From CAZMGV01 sp964621525 [NCBI: uncultured bacterium] (GTDB taxonomy: Bacteria; JAGRBM01): a stretch of 64,000 bases of DNA. Position numbers and translations under genes: made by a program. Each line of letters opens with the position of its first letter. Positions within the stretch are counted from its first letter, which is position 1. The DNA lies in the NCBI GenBank assembly GCA_964621525.1, contig CAZUMS010000005.1:98223-162222 (forward strand), in the 5' to 3' direction. Below, piece after piece: positions 1-8,350 of this stretch. Under the pieces are notes generated by a model that searched no databases, was not told where the DNA came from, and saw nothing but the letters and a program-made list of their open reading frames with translations.

Positions 1-1
1 C

Positions 2-670
2 GCCCTCTCCCGCCGGATCGCCCTCACCTTCCAGCGCACGAAGACAGGTGAATTCTCCCGCGACGGGCTCTGCGGCTTCGACCTCAGGGGCCGGACTCTC
101 GGTGTCGTCGGCACAGGACGTATCGGCTCCCACGTCATTCGCATCGGCAAGGCGTTCGGCATGCACGTCCGGGCATTCGACGAGCACCCTGACGACCGGC
201 TCTCGGCGGCCATGGATTTCAAGTACATCCCGTTCGAGGAACTTCTCGCAGTATCCGACGTCGTGACGCTGCACTGTCCCTATACCCCCAAGACCCACCA
301 CCTGATCGGCGAACGGTCCATTGCCCGCATGAAACGGGGTGCTCTGCTCATCAACACGGCCCGCGGCATGCTCGTGGACACGAAGGCGCTGCTTGCCGCC
401 CTGAAATCGGGCCAGATCGGCGGCGCAGGCCTCGACGTACTGGAAGAAGAAAAAGCGATCTTCGAGGAGCGGGAAGTCCTCTCCGAGAACTACGACCGCG
501 AGCAGCTCGAACTGCTCGTTCACAACCACGCACTGCTCAAGCTCCCCAACGTCATCATCACCCCGCACAACGCCTTCAACAGCGAGGAAGCGCTCCACCG
601 GATCATGGAAACGACCGCCGGGAACCTCCGGGCGTTTTTCGCCGGAAAGCCGGAGAACGTGGTGAACTGA
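2..670 (+). CDS. D-2-hydroxyacid dehydrogenase (D-lactate dehydrogenase-like), 5' truncated
   Basis: The reading frame is open from base 2, so the N-terminal part lies outside the window. What remains is the NAD-binding Rossmann half and the C-terminal return of the catalytic domain. The dinucleotide motif GTGRIG sits near bases 110-130. The usual catalytic trio is visible as the Arg of NTARG, the acidic residue in GLDVLEEE, and the His of TPHNAF. The segment after the Glu (EEEKAIFEER) and the ending PENVVN are typical of the D-lactate dehydrogenase branch, which reduces pyruvate or another 2-keto acid with NADH in the cytoplasm. The exact substrate cannot be read from the sequence. Confidence 0.85.
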   Translation, partial: ALSRRIALTFQRTKTGEFSRDGLCGFDLRGRTLGVVGTGRIGSHVIRIGKAFGMHVRAFDEHPDDRLSAAMDFKYIPFEELLAVSDVVTLHCPYTPKTHHLIGERSIARMKRGALLINTARGMLVDTKALLAALKSGQIGGAGLDVLEEEKAIFEEREVLSENYDREQLELLVHNHALLKLPNVIITPHNAFNSEEALHRIMETTAGNLRAFFAGKPENVVN

Positions 671-694
671 CGGTTTCCGTCTACACTTGCGGCC

Positions 695-1483
695 ATGAGC
701 GGCCAGACATCTGACCCCTGGAACCCCTCCCAGTACGAAAAGTTCAAGCAGGAACGGGCGCGGCCGTTCTACGATCTTCTCGCCCTGATCGAGATCGTTC
801 CGGGCGGAAAAGCCGCCGATCTCGGCTGCGGGACCGGCGAGCCCACCCGGCTCTTTCACGAAGCCTCGCAGGCGGCAGAGACCGTCGGCATCGACAACTC
901 CCCCGCCATGCTGGAAAAGGCCCGCCAGTTCGCCGGCGGAGGGCTCCGGTTCGAGCTAGGCGACCTCGCCACCTTCGCGCCCCGGTCCGAATACGACCTG
1001 ATCGTCTCGAACGCGGCCATCCAGTGGACCGGCGACCACCCGGGCCTCCTGCGGCGGCTCTACGATGCCCTGAAACCGGGCGGCGTCCTCGCCATACAGG
1101 TCCCGGCCAACCACCTCACCCCGGCCTCGCTGGCGAGCGCCGAAGTGGCGCGGGAAGAGCCCTTCCGGACGGCCCTCGGCGGCTGGCATCTGGCCTTTCC
1201 GGTGCTCAGGTCCGAGGAGTATGCGGAAATCCTGTACGACCTCGGCTTCATCCACCGGCAGGTGATGATGAAGATCTACGAACACGAACTCCGGTCCCGG
1301 GACGATGTCGTCGAGTGGTACCGGGGAACGCTGCTCACGGACTACCAGCGGAAACTCTCCGGCGATCTGTACGCCCGCTATCTCGACCGGTACACACAGC
1401 GAATCCGGGAGATCCTGCCCGACCGGCGGCCGTATCTTTTCACTTTCAACCGGATCCTCATGCGGGGGAAGAAACCCTCCTGA
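695..1483 (+). CDS. tam: Trans-aconitate 2-methyltransferase-like SAM methyltransferase
   Basis: 262 residues with a class I methyltransferase fold. The SAM-binding motif DLGCGTGEPT lies near residues 43-52, followed by the acidic loop VGIDNSPAML and the post-motif segment LKPGGVLAIQVPANH. The phrase NAAIQW and the QVP-x-N element are characteristic of Tam, which methylates trans-aconitate to relieve inhibition of aconitase. Tam and the biotin enzyme BioC both methylate carboxylates and are related, so the neighbouring biotin operon raises the alternative of a BioC role. However, the gene lies upstream of the BirA-type operator and looks outside that regulon. It starts 24 bases after the preceding stop. 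Confidence 0.8.
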   Translation: MSGQTSDPWNPSQYEKFKQERARPFYDLLALIEIVPGGKAADLGCGTGEPTRLFHEASQAAETVGIDNSPAMLEKARQFAGGGLRFELGDLATFAPRSEYDLIVSNAAIQWTGDHPGLLRRLYDALKPGGVLAIQVPANHLTPASLASAEVAREEPFRTALGGWHLAFPVLRSEEYAEILYDLGFIHRQVMMKIYEHELRSRDDVVEWYRGTLLTDYQRKLSGDLYARYLDRYTQRIREILPDRRPYLFTFNRILMRGKKPS

Positions 1484-1493
1484 ATCCGGTCCA

Positions 1494-1525
1494 TTGTCAA
1501 CCGAATCTCATTCAGTGGTTGACAA
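1494..1525. promoter_or_regulatory. BirA-type biotin operator overlapping a -35 box
   Basis: A perfect 9-bp inverted repeat, TTGTCAACC at 1494-1502 and GGTTGACAA at 1517-1525, separated by 14 bases. It matches the known BirA biotin operator, an inverted TTGTnAACC with a 14-16 base spacer. The right arm contains TTGACA (1519-1524), a consensus -35 box facing bioB, so a bound repressor would block the promoter. The matching -10 is weak (TACGGT near 1543). The site is about 60 bases upstream of the bioB start, exactly where a biotin repressor would act. birA itself is not in the window. Confidence 0.85.
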
Positions 1526-1586
1526 GCGGAACCCCCGGTAATTACGGTCATTCCGCCGGAAATTCCGGCAGGGGAGTATCCGTATC

Positions 1587-2690
1587 ATGGCGTCCGAACT
1601 CGCTCTCGGTTTCAAGAACCGCGATTTCCGCAAAGAACCGCTGACCCGCGACGAAGCGGTGAAGGCGATCAACTTCGAATCGAAGGAAGACCTCGAGCTT
1701 CTCTACGCGGCTTCGAGCCGGGTCCGGAGCGAGATGTTCGGCCAGAACGTCTCCGTCTGCACCATCGTCAACGCCAAGAGCGGCAACTGCTCCGAGGACT
1801 GCGGCTTCTGCGCCCAGAGCGCCTACTACCAGAAGGACACCGGCGTCACGACCTACCCGCTCATGTCCGCCGACGACATCGTGAACGTCGCCTGGGAGCG
1901 CAAGGCCATCGGCGGCCGCGAATTCTCCATCGTCACTTCCGGTACCGGCGTCTACCGCAAGGAAGAGGTGGACACGCTGGTCGATGCGGTGAAGCGCGTG
2001 AACGACGAGGTGGGCATGGAAAGCTGCGCCTCCCTCGGCCTCATGAAGCGCGAGGATCTCCTCCGCCTCAAGGAAGCGGGCATGGTCCACTTTCATCACA
2101 ACCTCGAGACGGCCCGGAGCCACTTCCACAACATCGTCACCACCCACAGCTTCGACGAGGAAGTCGAGACCGTGCGCATGGCCAAGGAACTCGGCTTCGA
2201 GGTCTGCTGCGGCGGCATCTTCGGCATGGGCGAAAGCCGCGAGCAGCGCGTGGAGCTGATGGAGACGTTCCGCGACCTCGACGTGGATTCGATCCCGATC
2301 AACTTCCTGAACCCGATCAAGGGCACGAAGCTCGACCATCTCAAGCCGATGGAGGCCGAAGAAGCCCTCAAGGTCATCGCCGTCATGCGGCTCATGATGC
2401 CGGGCACGCCGTCGTTCGTCTGCGGCGGCCGCGAAGTGACCCTCGGCGCGCGCCAGGAGGAAATCTTCAGGGCCGGCGCGTCGGGCCTCATGATGGGCAA
2501 CTACCTCACGACCTCGAACCGCAACTATCTGGACGACCGCACCATGATCTCCAGCCAGGGCCTCAGGATCTCGGACGACGGCTGCCACGTGAAGACGAAG
2601 CAGCCCATGGATATCCAGAAACCCCAGAAGGAAGTCCGCCAGGCGGTCCCGAGCCAGAAGCTCTACCAGATCGAACGGCCGGCGAACTGA
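1587..2690 (+). CDS. bioB: Biotin synthase BioB
   Basis: 367 residues. BioB is a radical-SAM enzyme that inserts sulfur into dethiobiotin, the last step of biotin synthesis. The radical-SAM cysteines are C68, C72 and C75 in the sequence NCSEDCGFCAQS, which is diagnostic of BioB. The 2Fe-2S ligand region and the NFLNPIKGT and FVCGGREVT segments are also present. A good ribosome-binding site (AGGGGAG, about 1569-1575) precedes the ATG. This is the first gene of a tight bioBFAD operon controlled by the operator at 1494-1525. It is slightly longer than the E. coli enzyme (346 residues), with the extra length at the C terminus. Confidence 0.97.
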   Translation: MASELALGFKNRDFRKEPLTRDEAVKAINFESKEDLELLYAASSRVRSEMFGQNVSVCTIVNAKSGNCSEDCGFCAQSAYYQKDTGVTTYPLMSADDIVNVAWERKAIGGREFSIVTSGTGVYRKEEVDTLVDAVKRVNDEVGMESCASLGLMKREDLLRLKEAGMVHFHHNLETARSHFHNIVTTHSFDEEVETVRMAKELGFEVCCGGIFGMGESREQRVELMETFRDLDVDSIPINFLNPIKGTKLDHLKPMEAEEALKVIAVMRLMMPGTPSFVCGGREVTLGARQEEIFRAGASGLMMGNYLTTSNRNYLDDRTMISSQGLRISDDGCHVKTKQPMDIQKPQKEVRQAVPSQKLYQIERPAN

Positions 2691-2693
2691 CCC

Positions 2694-3926
2694 GTGCCGA
2701 CGAGCAAGCCCGACGCCGGACCGGCCGCGGCCCAGTCCTTCGACGACTTTCTGTCGGCGGAGATCGGTCGCGTCCAGGCGGAGAACCGCTGGCGGTTCTT
2801 CCGTCCGGTGACGGGCCCGCAGGACGCGAGGGTCCGTGCGGCGGACCCGCGGGACGGCGTGGAGCGCGAGCTGCTCATGCTCGCCTCCAACAACTACCTC
2901 GGCCTGGCGAATGACCCCAGGATAACCCGTGCCATCGCGGACGCGGCCATCGCGGACGGCGGCGGCTCGGGCGCTTCCCGGCACATCAGCGGATCCATGT
3001 CGCTGCACGAGACGCTGGAAAACCGTCTCGCCGCCTTCAAGGGAACCGAGGCCGCGGTTCTCTATAATACCGGCTACATGGCGAACGTCGGGATCATCTC
3101 CGCCCTCGTGGGGCCGGAGGATGCCGTTTTCTCCGACGAGCTGAACCACGCCTCGATCATCGACGGCTGCCGGATGTCCGGCGCGGCAAAAGAGATTTAC
3201 CGCCATTCCGACATGGCCGATCTCGAACGTCGCCTGTCGCGCTCCCGGGCCCGGCACAAGCTGGTTGTGACGGATGCCGTGTTCTCCATGGACGGAGACC
3301 TCGCGAAACTCCGCGAGATCGTGGACCTGGCCCGGCGGCATAACGCCTGGACCATGGTGGATGAAGCCCATGCGACCGGCGTATTCGGCCGCTCGGGGCG
3401 CGGGCTTGTCGACCATTTCGGCCTTACCGGGAAGATCGACGTCATCATGGGTACCCTCGGCAAGGCGCTGGGCGGGTTCGGAGCGTTCGCGGCAGGCTCC
3501 AGAAAGCTCGTCGATTTCCTCATCAACCGCTCCCGCATGCTGATCTTCACGACGGCGCTGCCCCCCGAGGTCTGCGCCGGTTCGCTCGCCGCCCTCGGCA
3601 TTCTGGAACAAGAGCCCGAACGCATCGCCCGGCTGCACCAGCTCTCGGCGGGTTTCAGGGACCGGCTGAAGGAAGCGGGGCTCGACCTGTGCGGCAGCGT
3701 GACCCCCATCGTGCCGGTCAGGATCGGTCCCGAGGAGAAAACCCTCGCCATCGCCCGCGAGCTCTGGAACGAGGGGATTTTCGCTATCGCCATCCGGCCG
3801 CCCACGGTTCCGGAAGGCACCTGCCGCATCCGGACCACCGTCATGGCCACCCATACGGAGGCAGACCTTGCGGGCGCCGCCGCCCGGATCGTCGCCGCGT
3901 GCCGCCGTCACGGAGTGATCCGCTGA
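2694..3926 (+). CDS. bioF: 8-amino-7-oxononanoate synthase BioF
   Basis: 410 residues, starting with GTG three bases after the bioB stop. It is a PLP-dependent alpha-oxoamine synthase that condenses pimeloyl thioester with L-alanine in the biotin pathway. The PLP lysine is K257 in MGTLGKALGG. The aspartate/histidine pair of the family is seen in VDEAHATG, and the substrate loop in SGSASRHISG-like sequence near residues 92-100. Alternatives within the family (Kbl, ALA synthase) are unlikely given the operon. Confidence 0.95.
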   Translation: MPTSKPDAGPAAAQSFDDFLSAEIGRVQAENRWRFFRPVTGPQDARVRAADPRDGVERELLMLASNNYLGLANDPRITRAIADAAIADGGGSGASRHISGSMSLHETLENRLAAFKGTEAAVLYNTGYMANVGIISALVGPEDAVFSDELNHASIIDGCRMSGAAKEIYRHSDMADLERRLSRSRARHKLVVTDAVFSMDGDLAKLREIVDLARRHNAWTMVDEAHATGVFGRSGRGLVDHFGLTGKIDVIMGTLGKALGGFGAFAAGSRKLVDFLINRSRMLIFTTALPPEVCAGSLAALGILEQEPERIARLHQLSAGFRDRLKEAGLDLCGSVTPIVPVRIGPEEKTLAIARELWNEGIFAIAIRPPTVPEGTCRIRTTVMATHTEADLAGAAARIVAACRRHGVIR

Positions 3927-3927
3927 C

Positions 3928-5337
3928 ATGCCCGCCCGAAAGTCCCCCCGGGCGAAGCTGAGCCCGAAGGAAACCCGCGCCCGCCGGTATATCGCGAGCG
4001 ACCTCAGGAACATCTGGCACCCCTTCACGCAGATGCGGGAATGGGAATCCGAGGAACCGCTCATCATCGAGCGGGGCAAGGGGTCGTGGCTCTACGACGT
4101 GCGGGGCCGGAAATACCTGGACGGCGTGTCCTCCCTCTGGTGCACGGTCCACGGCCATAACCACCCGGTCATTAACCGGGCCATGAACCGCCAGATCGGC
4201 AAGGTCGCCCATTCGACGATGCTGGGGCTCTCGAACGCCCCGGCGGTCGACCTTGCGGAAAAACTGGTGAAGATCGCCCCGCCCGGTCTCACCCGGGTTT
4301 TCTACTCCGACTCCGGATCCACCGCGGCCGAGATCGCCCTCAAGATGGCATTCCAGTATTCGCGCCTCACCCGCGGGGCGGACACGAAAAAGACAAAATT
4401 CCTCACCCTGACCAATGCCTATCACGGCGACACCATCGGCAGCGTGTCGGCCGGCGGCATCGACCTCTTCCACGAAATCTTCCGGCCGATGCTGTTTGAA
4501 ACCGTCCGGGCGAAGGGACCCTACAAATTCAGGAACCCCTGGCCCGGCGAGGATCACGACCGCGCCTGCCTGCGGGAGCTCGAAGCGAAGGCCGAAAAGC
4601 ACCGCGACGAACTCTGCGCCATCGTCATCGAGCCAGTGGTTCAGGGCGCCGCCGGCATGTATCTCCAGCCGAAGGGTTATCTGAAACTCGCCCGCGAACT
4701 CGCCGACCGGTACGGCCTCCTTCTCATCTTCGATGAAGTGGCCACGGGATTCGGCCGCACCGGCACGATGTTCGCCTGCGAGAAGGAGGGCGTCGCGCCG
4801 GACCTCCTCTGCATCGCCAAGGGTCTTTCCGGAGGCTACTTGCCGGTGGCCGCGACCCTGGCGGCGGAGAAGATCTACGACGCCTTCAAGGGCCGCTACG
4901 ACGAGTTCAAGACCTTCTTCCACGGGCACACGTTTACCGGCAATCCTGTGGCCTGCGCCGCCGCCTGCGCTTCCATCGACCTGTTCGATAAGGAAGAGAC
5001 GCTGGCGAAGCTCCAGCCGAAGATCGAACAGCTTTCCCGGCGGCTCGCCGTCATCTCCCGCCACCCCCATGTGGGCGACATCCGGCAGGCGGGTTTCATG
5101 GCAGGGGTCGAACTCGTCCCCGACCGGCGCGATCCCGCCCGCGAATACCTGCCGTCCCAGCGGATAGGACACCGGGTCACGCGCTACGCCCGCACAAAGG
5201 GCGTCATCACCCGGCCGCTGGGCAACACGCTGATCTTCATGCCGCCGCTTTCCATCAAGGCGGGCGAGCTGGACCTCCTCTGCGATGTCGTGTTCGAGGG
5301 GCTGGACCGCGTGACCCGCGAGGCCGAGGGCGAATGA
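3928..5337 (+). CDS. bioA: Adenosylmethionine-8-amino-7-oxononanoate aminotransferase BioA
   Basis: 469 residues. It is a class III PLP aminotransferase that converts 8-amino-7-oxononanoate to 7,8-diaminononanoate using SAM as amino donor. The N-terminal HPFTQM motif and SLWCTVHGH are typical of BioA, the PLP aspartate is in IFDEVATGFGRTG, and the catalytic lysine is K298 in IAKGLSGG. Its start is separated from the bioF stop by one base, and its end overlaps the bioD start by four bases, so translation is probably coupled. Confidence 0.96.
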   Translation: MPARKSPRAKLSPKETRARRYIASDLRNIWHPFTQMREWESEEPLIIERGKGSWLYDVRGRKYLDGVSSLWCTVHGHNHPVINRAMNRQIGKVAHSTMLGLSNAPAVDLAEKLVKIAPPGLTRVFYSDSGSTAAEIALKMAFQYSRLTRGADTKKTKFLTLTNAYHGDTIGSVSAGGIDLFHEIFRPMLFETVRAKGPYKFRNPWPGEDHDRACLRELEAKAEKHRDELCAIVIEPVVQGAAGMYLQPKGYLKLARELADRYGLLLIFDEVATGFGRTGTMFACEKEGVAPDLLCIAKGLSGGYLPVAATLAAEKIYDAFKGRYDEFKTFFHGHTFTGNPVACAAACASIDLFDKEETLAKLQPKIEQLSRRLAVISRHPHVGDIRQAGFMAGVELVPDRRDPAREYLPSQRIGHRVTRYARTKGVITRPLGNTLIFMPPLSIKAGELDLLCDVVFEGLDRVTREAEGE

Positions 5338-6056
5338 GCGCAAAGACGTTCTTTGTCACCGGCACCGACACGGGCGTCGGCAAGACGCTGGTTAGCTGCG
5401 GACTTGTCTGGTTCCTCCGGGATCTCGGCAAGAAGGTCGCCGCCATGAAACCCGTCGAGACGGGCTGTACGGAACACCGGGGAGCACTGCTCGCCGAGGA
5501 CGCCTCGCGGCTCTCGGACGCCTGCCAGTATCAGGGCCCCATCGACGATATCTGCCCTTACCGGTTCCGGCTGCCGCTTTCTCCGGAGGCTGCCGCCCGG
5601 GCCGAGGGCCGCAAGATCGACCTCAACCGGATCCTGGACGCCCACGCGAAGCTCGCCGCCGGCGCCGATTATGTGATCGTCGAGGGGGCCGGGGGCCTGC
5701 TCGTCCCGCTCACCGAAAAAATGGACACGGCCGGCCTCATCGGACGGCTCAAGGCGAAAGTGATCCTGGTCGCGGGCTCCCGGATCGGCTGTATCAATCA
5801 TACGCTTCTCACGCTCGAGGCACTGGACCGGCGGGGTCTCAAGACGGCCGCTGTGATCCTGAACCGGATCGGAGCGCCCGAGGACCCGTCGCTTGCCTCC
5901 AATCTCGAGGACATCCGGGCCCGGACGAAAATCCCTGTGCTCGGGGAAATCCCCAGGTTATCCGGAGAAATCGGTGCTTTCCGGCGGCAACATTATCTCG
6001 AAACGGTCCGCTCCGCTCTGGACGTGGATGCCCTCAAGCGGATATTCGGAACCTGA
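5334..6056 (+). CDS. bioD: Dethiobiotin synthetase BioD
   Basis: 240 residues. It is an ATP-dependent carboxylase that closes the ureido ring of dethiobiotin. The P-loop GTDTGVGKT is at residues 10-18, the substrate-binding KPVETG follows at about 38, and EGAGGLLVPL is the second family signature. It overlaps bioA by four bases (ATGA). With this gene the four late steps of biotin synthesis are complete. No pimelate-forming gene (bioC, bioH, bioW) is visible in the window. Confidence 0.96.
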   Translation: MSAKTFFVTGTDTGVGKTLVSCGLVWFLRDLGKKVAAMKPVETGCTEHRGALLAEDASRLSDACQYQGPIDDICPYRFRLPLSPEAAARAEGRKIDLNRILDAHAKLAAGADYVIVEGAGGLLVPLTEKMDTAGLIGRLKAKVILVAGSRIGCINHTLLTLEALDRRGLKTAAVILNRIGAPEDPSLASNLEDIRARTKIPVLGEIPRLSGEIGAFRRQHYLETVRSALDVDALKRIFGT

Positions 6057-6070
6057 GGTTTTTCCCGTCC

Positions 6071-7531
6071 GTGCCGCAGGCGATCCTTCACAATTCGCTG
6101 TTCCAGACGAAGGTCATCGACGAAGCCGGGGCGCGCACTGTGCTCCCCGAAGGTCCCGTCGATTTCTTCCGGGCCATCGGGTTTCCGGATCTTGAGCCTG
6201 TGCCCGAGAGCGAGCGGCCGTCCCAGCTCCGTTTCGAGGCCCTCGCCCGGTCGGGCGGCGAGCCGGTGGCCTGGCTTGCCGAGTGGTCCGGCCTGCCGGA
6301 GGACGAGTTCCCGAAGAACGGTTTTTCCGGAAGGGAACAGGCGCTCGGGCGCGCCCTCGAGCGGGGGGTCCAGTGGCTGCTCCTCGTTTCCAGGCTGAAG
6401 CTGGAAGTTTTCAACCTCGCTGCGGCCGACCCCGAAGCCTGCACCCTCGTTCTGGACCGGCGCCATATCTCCAGGGCGGCCGCCTCCATCGGCGCCACGC
6501 ATGCAGAGTCCGGCGGCCCATGGGAGCTCGGCCTGCTGCCGGCGGCGAAACCGCAGGGCCCGGCGGGGCTCGAGCCCCTGCTCGAACTTGCCGGAGGCGT
6601 GGAACGGGTGCTCGTCGCCGGAGAGTTCCTCTCGTCCGAAATCCGGCCGCTCGTCTGCCGCCTCCGGAAGAACGCCCTGCGGAACTCCATCCATCCGCTG
6701 CTCGTCGTCACCCGCCGGGAGTTCCCCGACCGGTTCGACGAAGCCTGCCTGCCCGTGAGCGCCGCAAGGCCCCGGGAACGGATCGGCCAGGTGCGGCTCC
6801 TCGCCGGCGAGCCGGGGCTCCATGCCTTCGTGACCGAGCTGTCCCGGGACCCCAGTGCTCCGCGGCCGCGCGCACTTCTCAACCAGCAGATGAGCTTCCT
6901 CGAAATCCTGTTCGCCGAACAGCTCCAGCTCCTCGGCACGGACCTCACGCTGCTGTCGCTGGGCCCCACCTCCACGAACCGGGGAGCCAAGCGCCGCCTC
7001 GAGCTCGGCCTCACGCGCTTCAAGGACGTGGCGAATCTCTGGCTCGCCGTGCGACTCGGAGCGCGGCTCCGGCCGGGAGCAATCGCTAACGTCATCGACG
7101 CACTGGATGGGGACAGCGACGATTTCCTCGCACGGCTGAAGTCTGTGCAGCCGCACATCGACCGTCTGCTGAAAAAACATCCCATTGCTCACGTCGAGCT
7201 CGAGGTGCCGGAGGTCTATGTCCAGAACGGACGGCCCCGCCACGATCCCGGTTTTCACCTGATCGCCACGGGCATTACCCAGCGGAAGGCCGCCCGGCAG
7301 GCCCTCGTGCGGCTCGCGGGCATCACTCAGGATGCGGACGATCCTACGGACGAGGACCTGCTTCTGGCCGTCCTGGACCGCCATGACCCGATGCTGTCTG
7401 CGAGCGGAGTCATCGCCATCCGGGCAAAGGCGCCGTCAGACGGTGTGGCTCAAAAAGCCCGTTCGCTGTTTTCGCTCGGTCTTCGCCCCGGCGGCCCCGA
7501 TGGCTGGGTGCTGTTCGAACGTACTCGCTGA
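6071..7531 (+). CDS. Hypothetical protein, possibly co-transcribed with bio genes
   Basis: 486 residues from a GTG start 14 bases after bioD. I do not recognise a family. The protein looks cytoplasmic, with no signal peptide or membrane segment, and mixed alpha/beta composition. The C-terminal half (from about residue 270) is rich in charged helices and ends in a basic stretch. Codon use and GC match the neighbours, and its stop lies three bases from the convergent permease gene, so the frame is well bounded. The close spacing after bioD suggests it is transcribed with the biotin operon, but nothing in the sequence ties it to biotin. Confidence 0.7.
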   Translation: MPQAILHNSLFQTKVIDEAGARTVLPEGPVDFFRAIGFPDLEPVPESERPSQLRFEALARSGGEPVAWLAEWSGLPEDEFPKNGFSGREQALGRALERGVQWLLLVSRLKLEVFNLAAADPEACTLVLDRRHISRAAASIGATHAESGGPWELGLLPAAKPQGPAGLEPLLELAGGVERVLVAGEFLSSEIRPLVCRLRKNALRNSIHPLLVVTRREFPDRFDEACLPVSAARPRERIGQVRLLAGEPGLHAFVTELSRDPSAPRPRALLNQQMSFLEILFAEQLQLLGTDLTLLSLGPTSTNRGAKRRLELGLTRFKDVANLWLAVRLGARLRPGAIANVIDALDGDSDDFLARLKSVQPHIDRLLKKHPIAHVELEVPEVYVQNGRPRHDPGFHLIATGITQRKAARQALVRLAGITQDADDPTDEDLLLAVLDRHDPMLSASGVIAIRAKAPSDGVAQKARSLFSLGLRPGGPDGWVLFERTR

Positions 7532-7534
7532 AAG

Positions 7535-8350
7535 TCAGCCCGCCCGTCCCGTTTTCCGTTCGTAGTGCCGCCGGACTTCCTCGGCAAGGGAGTTCATCGC
7601 CCAGACGGCGAGCGCGACGGCGGCGGCGGGGAAGAAGAACAGGTGCGGAAACCCCCGGATCGCCCGCCAGCCGGCGGAAGCGAGCGTGCCCCAGCTCGTC
7701 CCCCAGGGATCGAACGGATCGTTGATCCCGAGTCCGATGAAGGAAAGCGAGCTTTCCGTGAGTATGCTCGACGCCGTGAGCAGCGCGAACACGACGATCA
7801 GGGTCGCCCGCAGGTTCGGGAGCAGATGGTTCCAGACAAGCCGCGGGAGTCCTGCCCCCACTACCTGTGCCGATTCCCAGAACGGCTCATGACGGAGTTT
7901 TCGCGTCTCGCCGTACACGAGCCGGGCCAATTTGGGCCAGGAGACGAGCCCGATGGCGAACCCCATACCTGTGACCGAATTCCCCACGATCTGCGCCAGC
8001 AGGATCACGATGAGAATGTCCGGAACCGACACGAACAGGTCCACACCCCGGAGCGTCCATTCGCTGAGGTTCCTGCCCGAAAGCCCCGCACCGATCCCCA
8101 CGGCAAGGCCGATGAACAGCGTCACCGAGGCGCCGAGCAGCCCCACGGCCACTGACACACGGCAGCCGTAGAGCACGCGGCTCAGGAGGTCGCGCCCGAG
8201 TTCATCCGTCCCCATGAGATGACCGGCACCGGGGGCGAGCAGCGTCCGGGTCTCATAGAGACCCGAGGGCGGGTGCGGCGCGATCCACGGGGCCAGCAGC
8301 CCCGCCAGAACGATCAGGCCGGTCACGGCGGCGAGGATCTTCAGCTTCAT
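7535..8350 (-). CDS. ABC transporter permease, DppC/OppC type
   Basis: 271 residues; the start is placed at the ATG of MKLKILAAV because it overlaps the preceding permease stop by four bases. The frame stays open further upstream, but that extension is only antisense or overlap sequence. It is an integral membrane subunit with about six helices. The N-terminal HLMGTDELGRDLLSR is the hallmark of DppC-type permeases, and the cytoplasmic EAA loop that contacts the ATPase reads ESAQVVGAGLPRLVWNHLLPN. It pairs with the DppB-like subunit at 8347-9294. The imported compound may be a peptide or an oligosaccharide. No ATPase subunit gene is present in the window. Confidence 0.92.
   Translation of the reverse strand: MKLKILAAVTGLIVLAGLLAPWIAPHPPSGLYETRTLLAPGAGHLMGTDELGRDLLSRVLYGCRVSVAVGLLGASVTLFIGLAVGIGAGLSGRNLSEWTLRGVDLFVSVPDILIVILLAQIVGNSVTGMGFAIGLVSWPKLARLVYGETRKLRHEPFWESAQVVGAGLPRLVWNHLLPNLRATLIVVFALLTASSILTESSLSFIGLGINDPFDPWGTSWGTLASAGWRAIRGFPHLFFFPAAAVALAVWAMNSLAEEVRRHYERKTGRAG

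Noticed and set aside
1548-4079. 843-codon open frame on the minus strand across bioB and bioF
   Set aside because: It is antisense to two clear biotin genes, has repetitive His/Arg/Val-rich translation, and no domain. Long antisense frames are expected in high-GC DNA.
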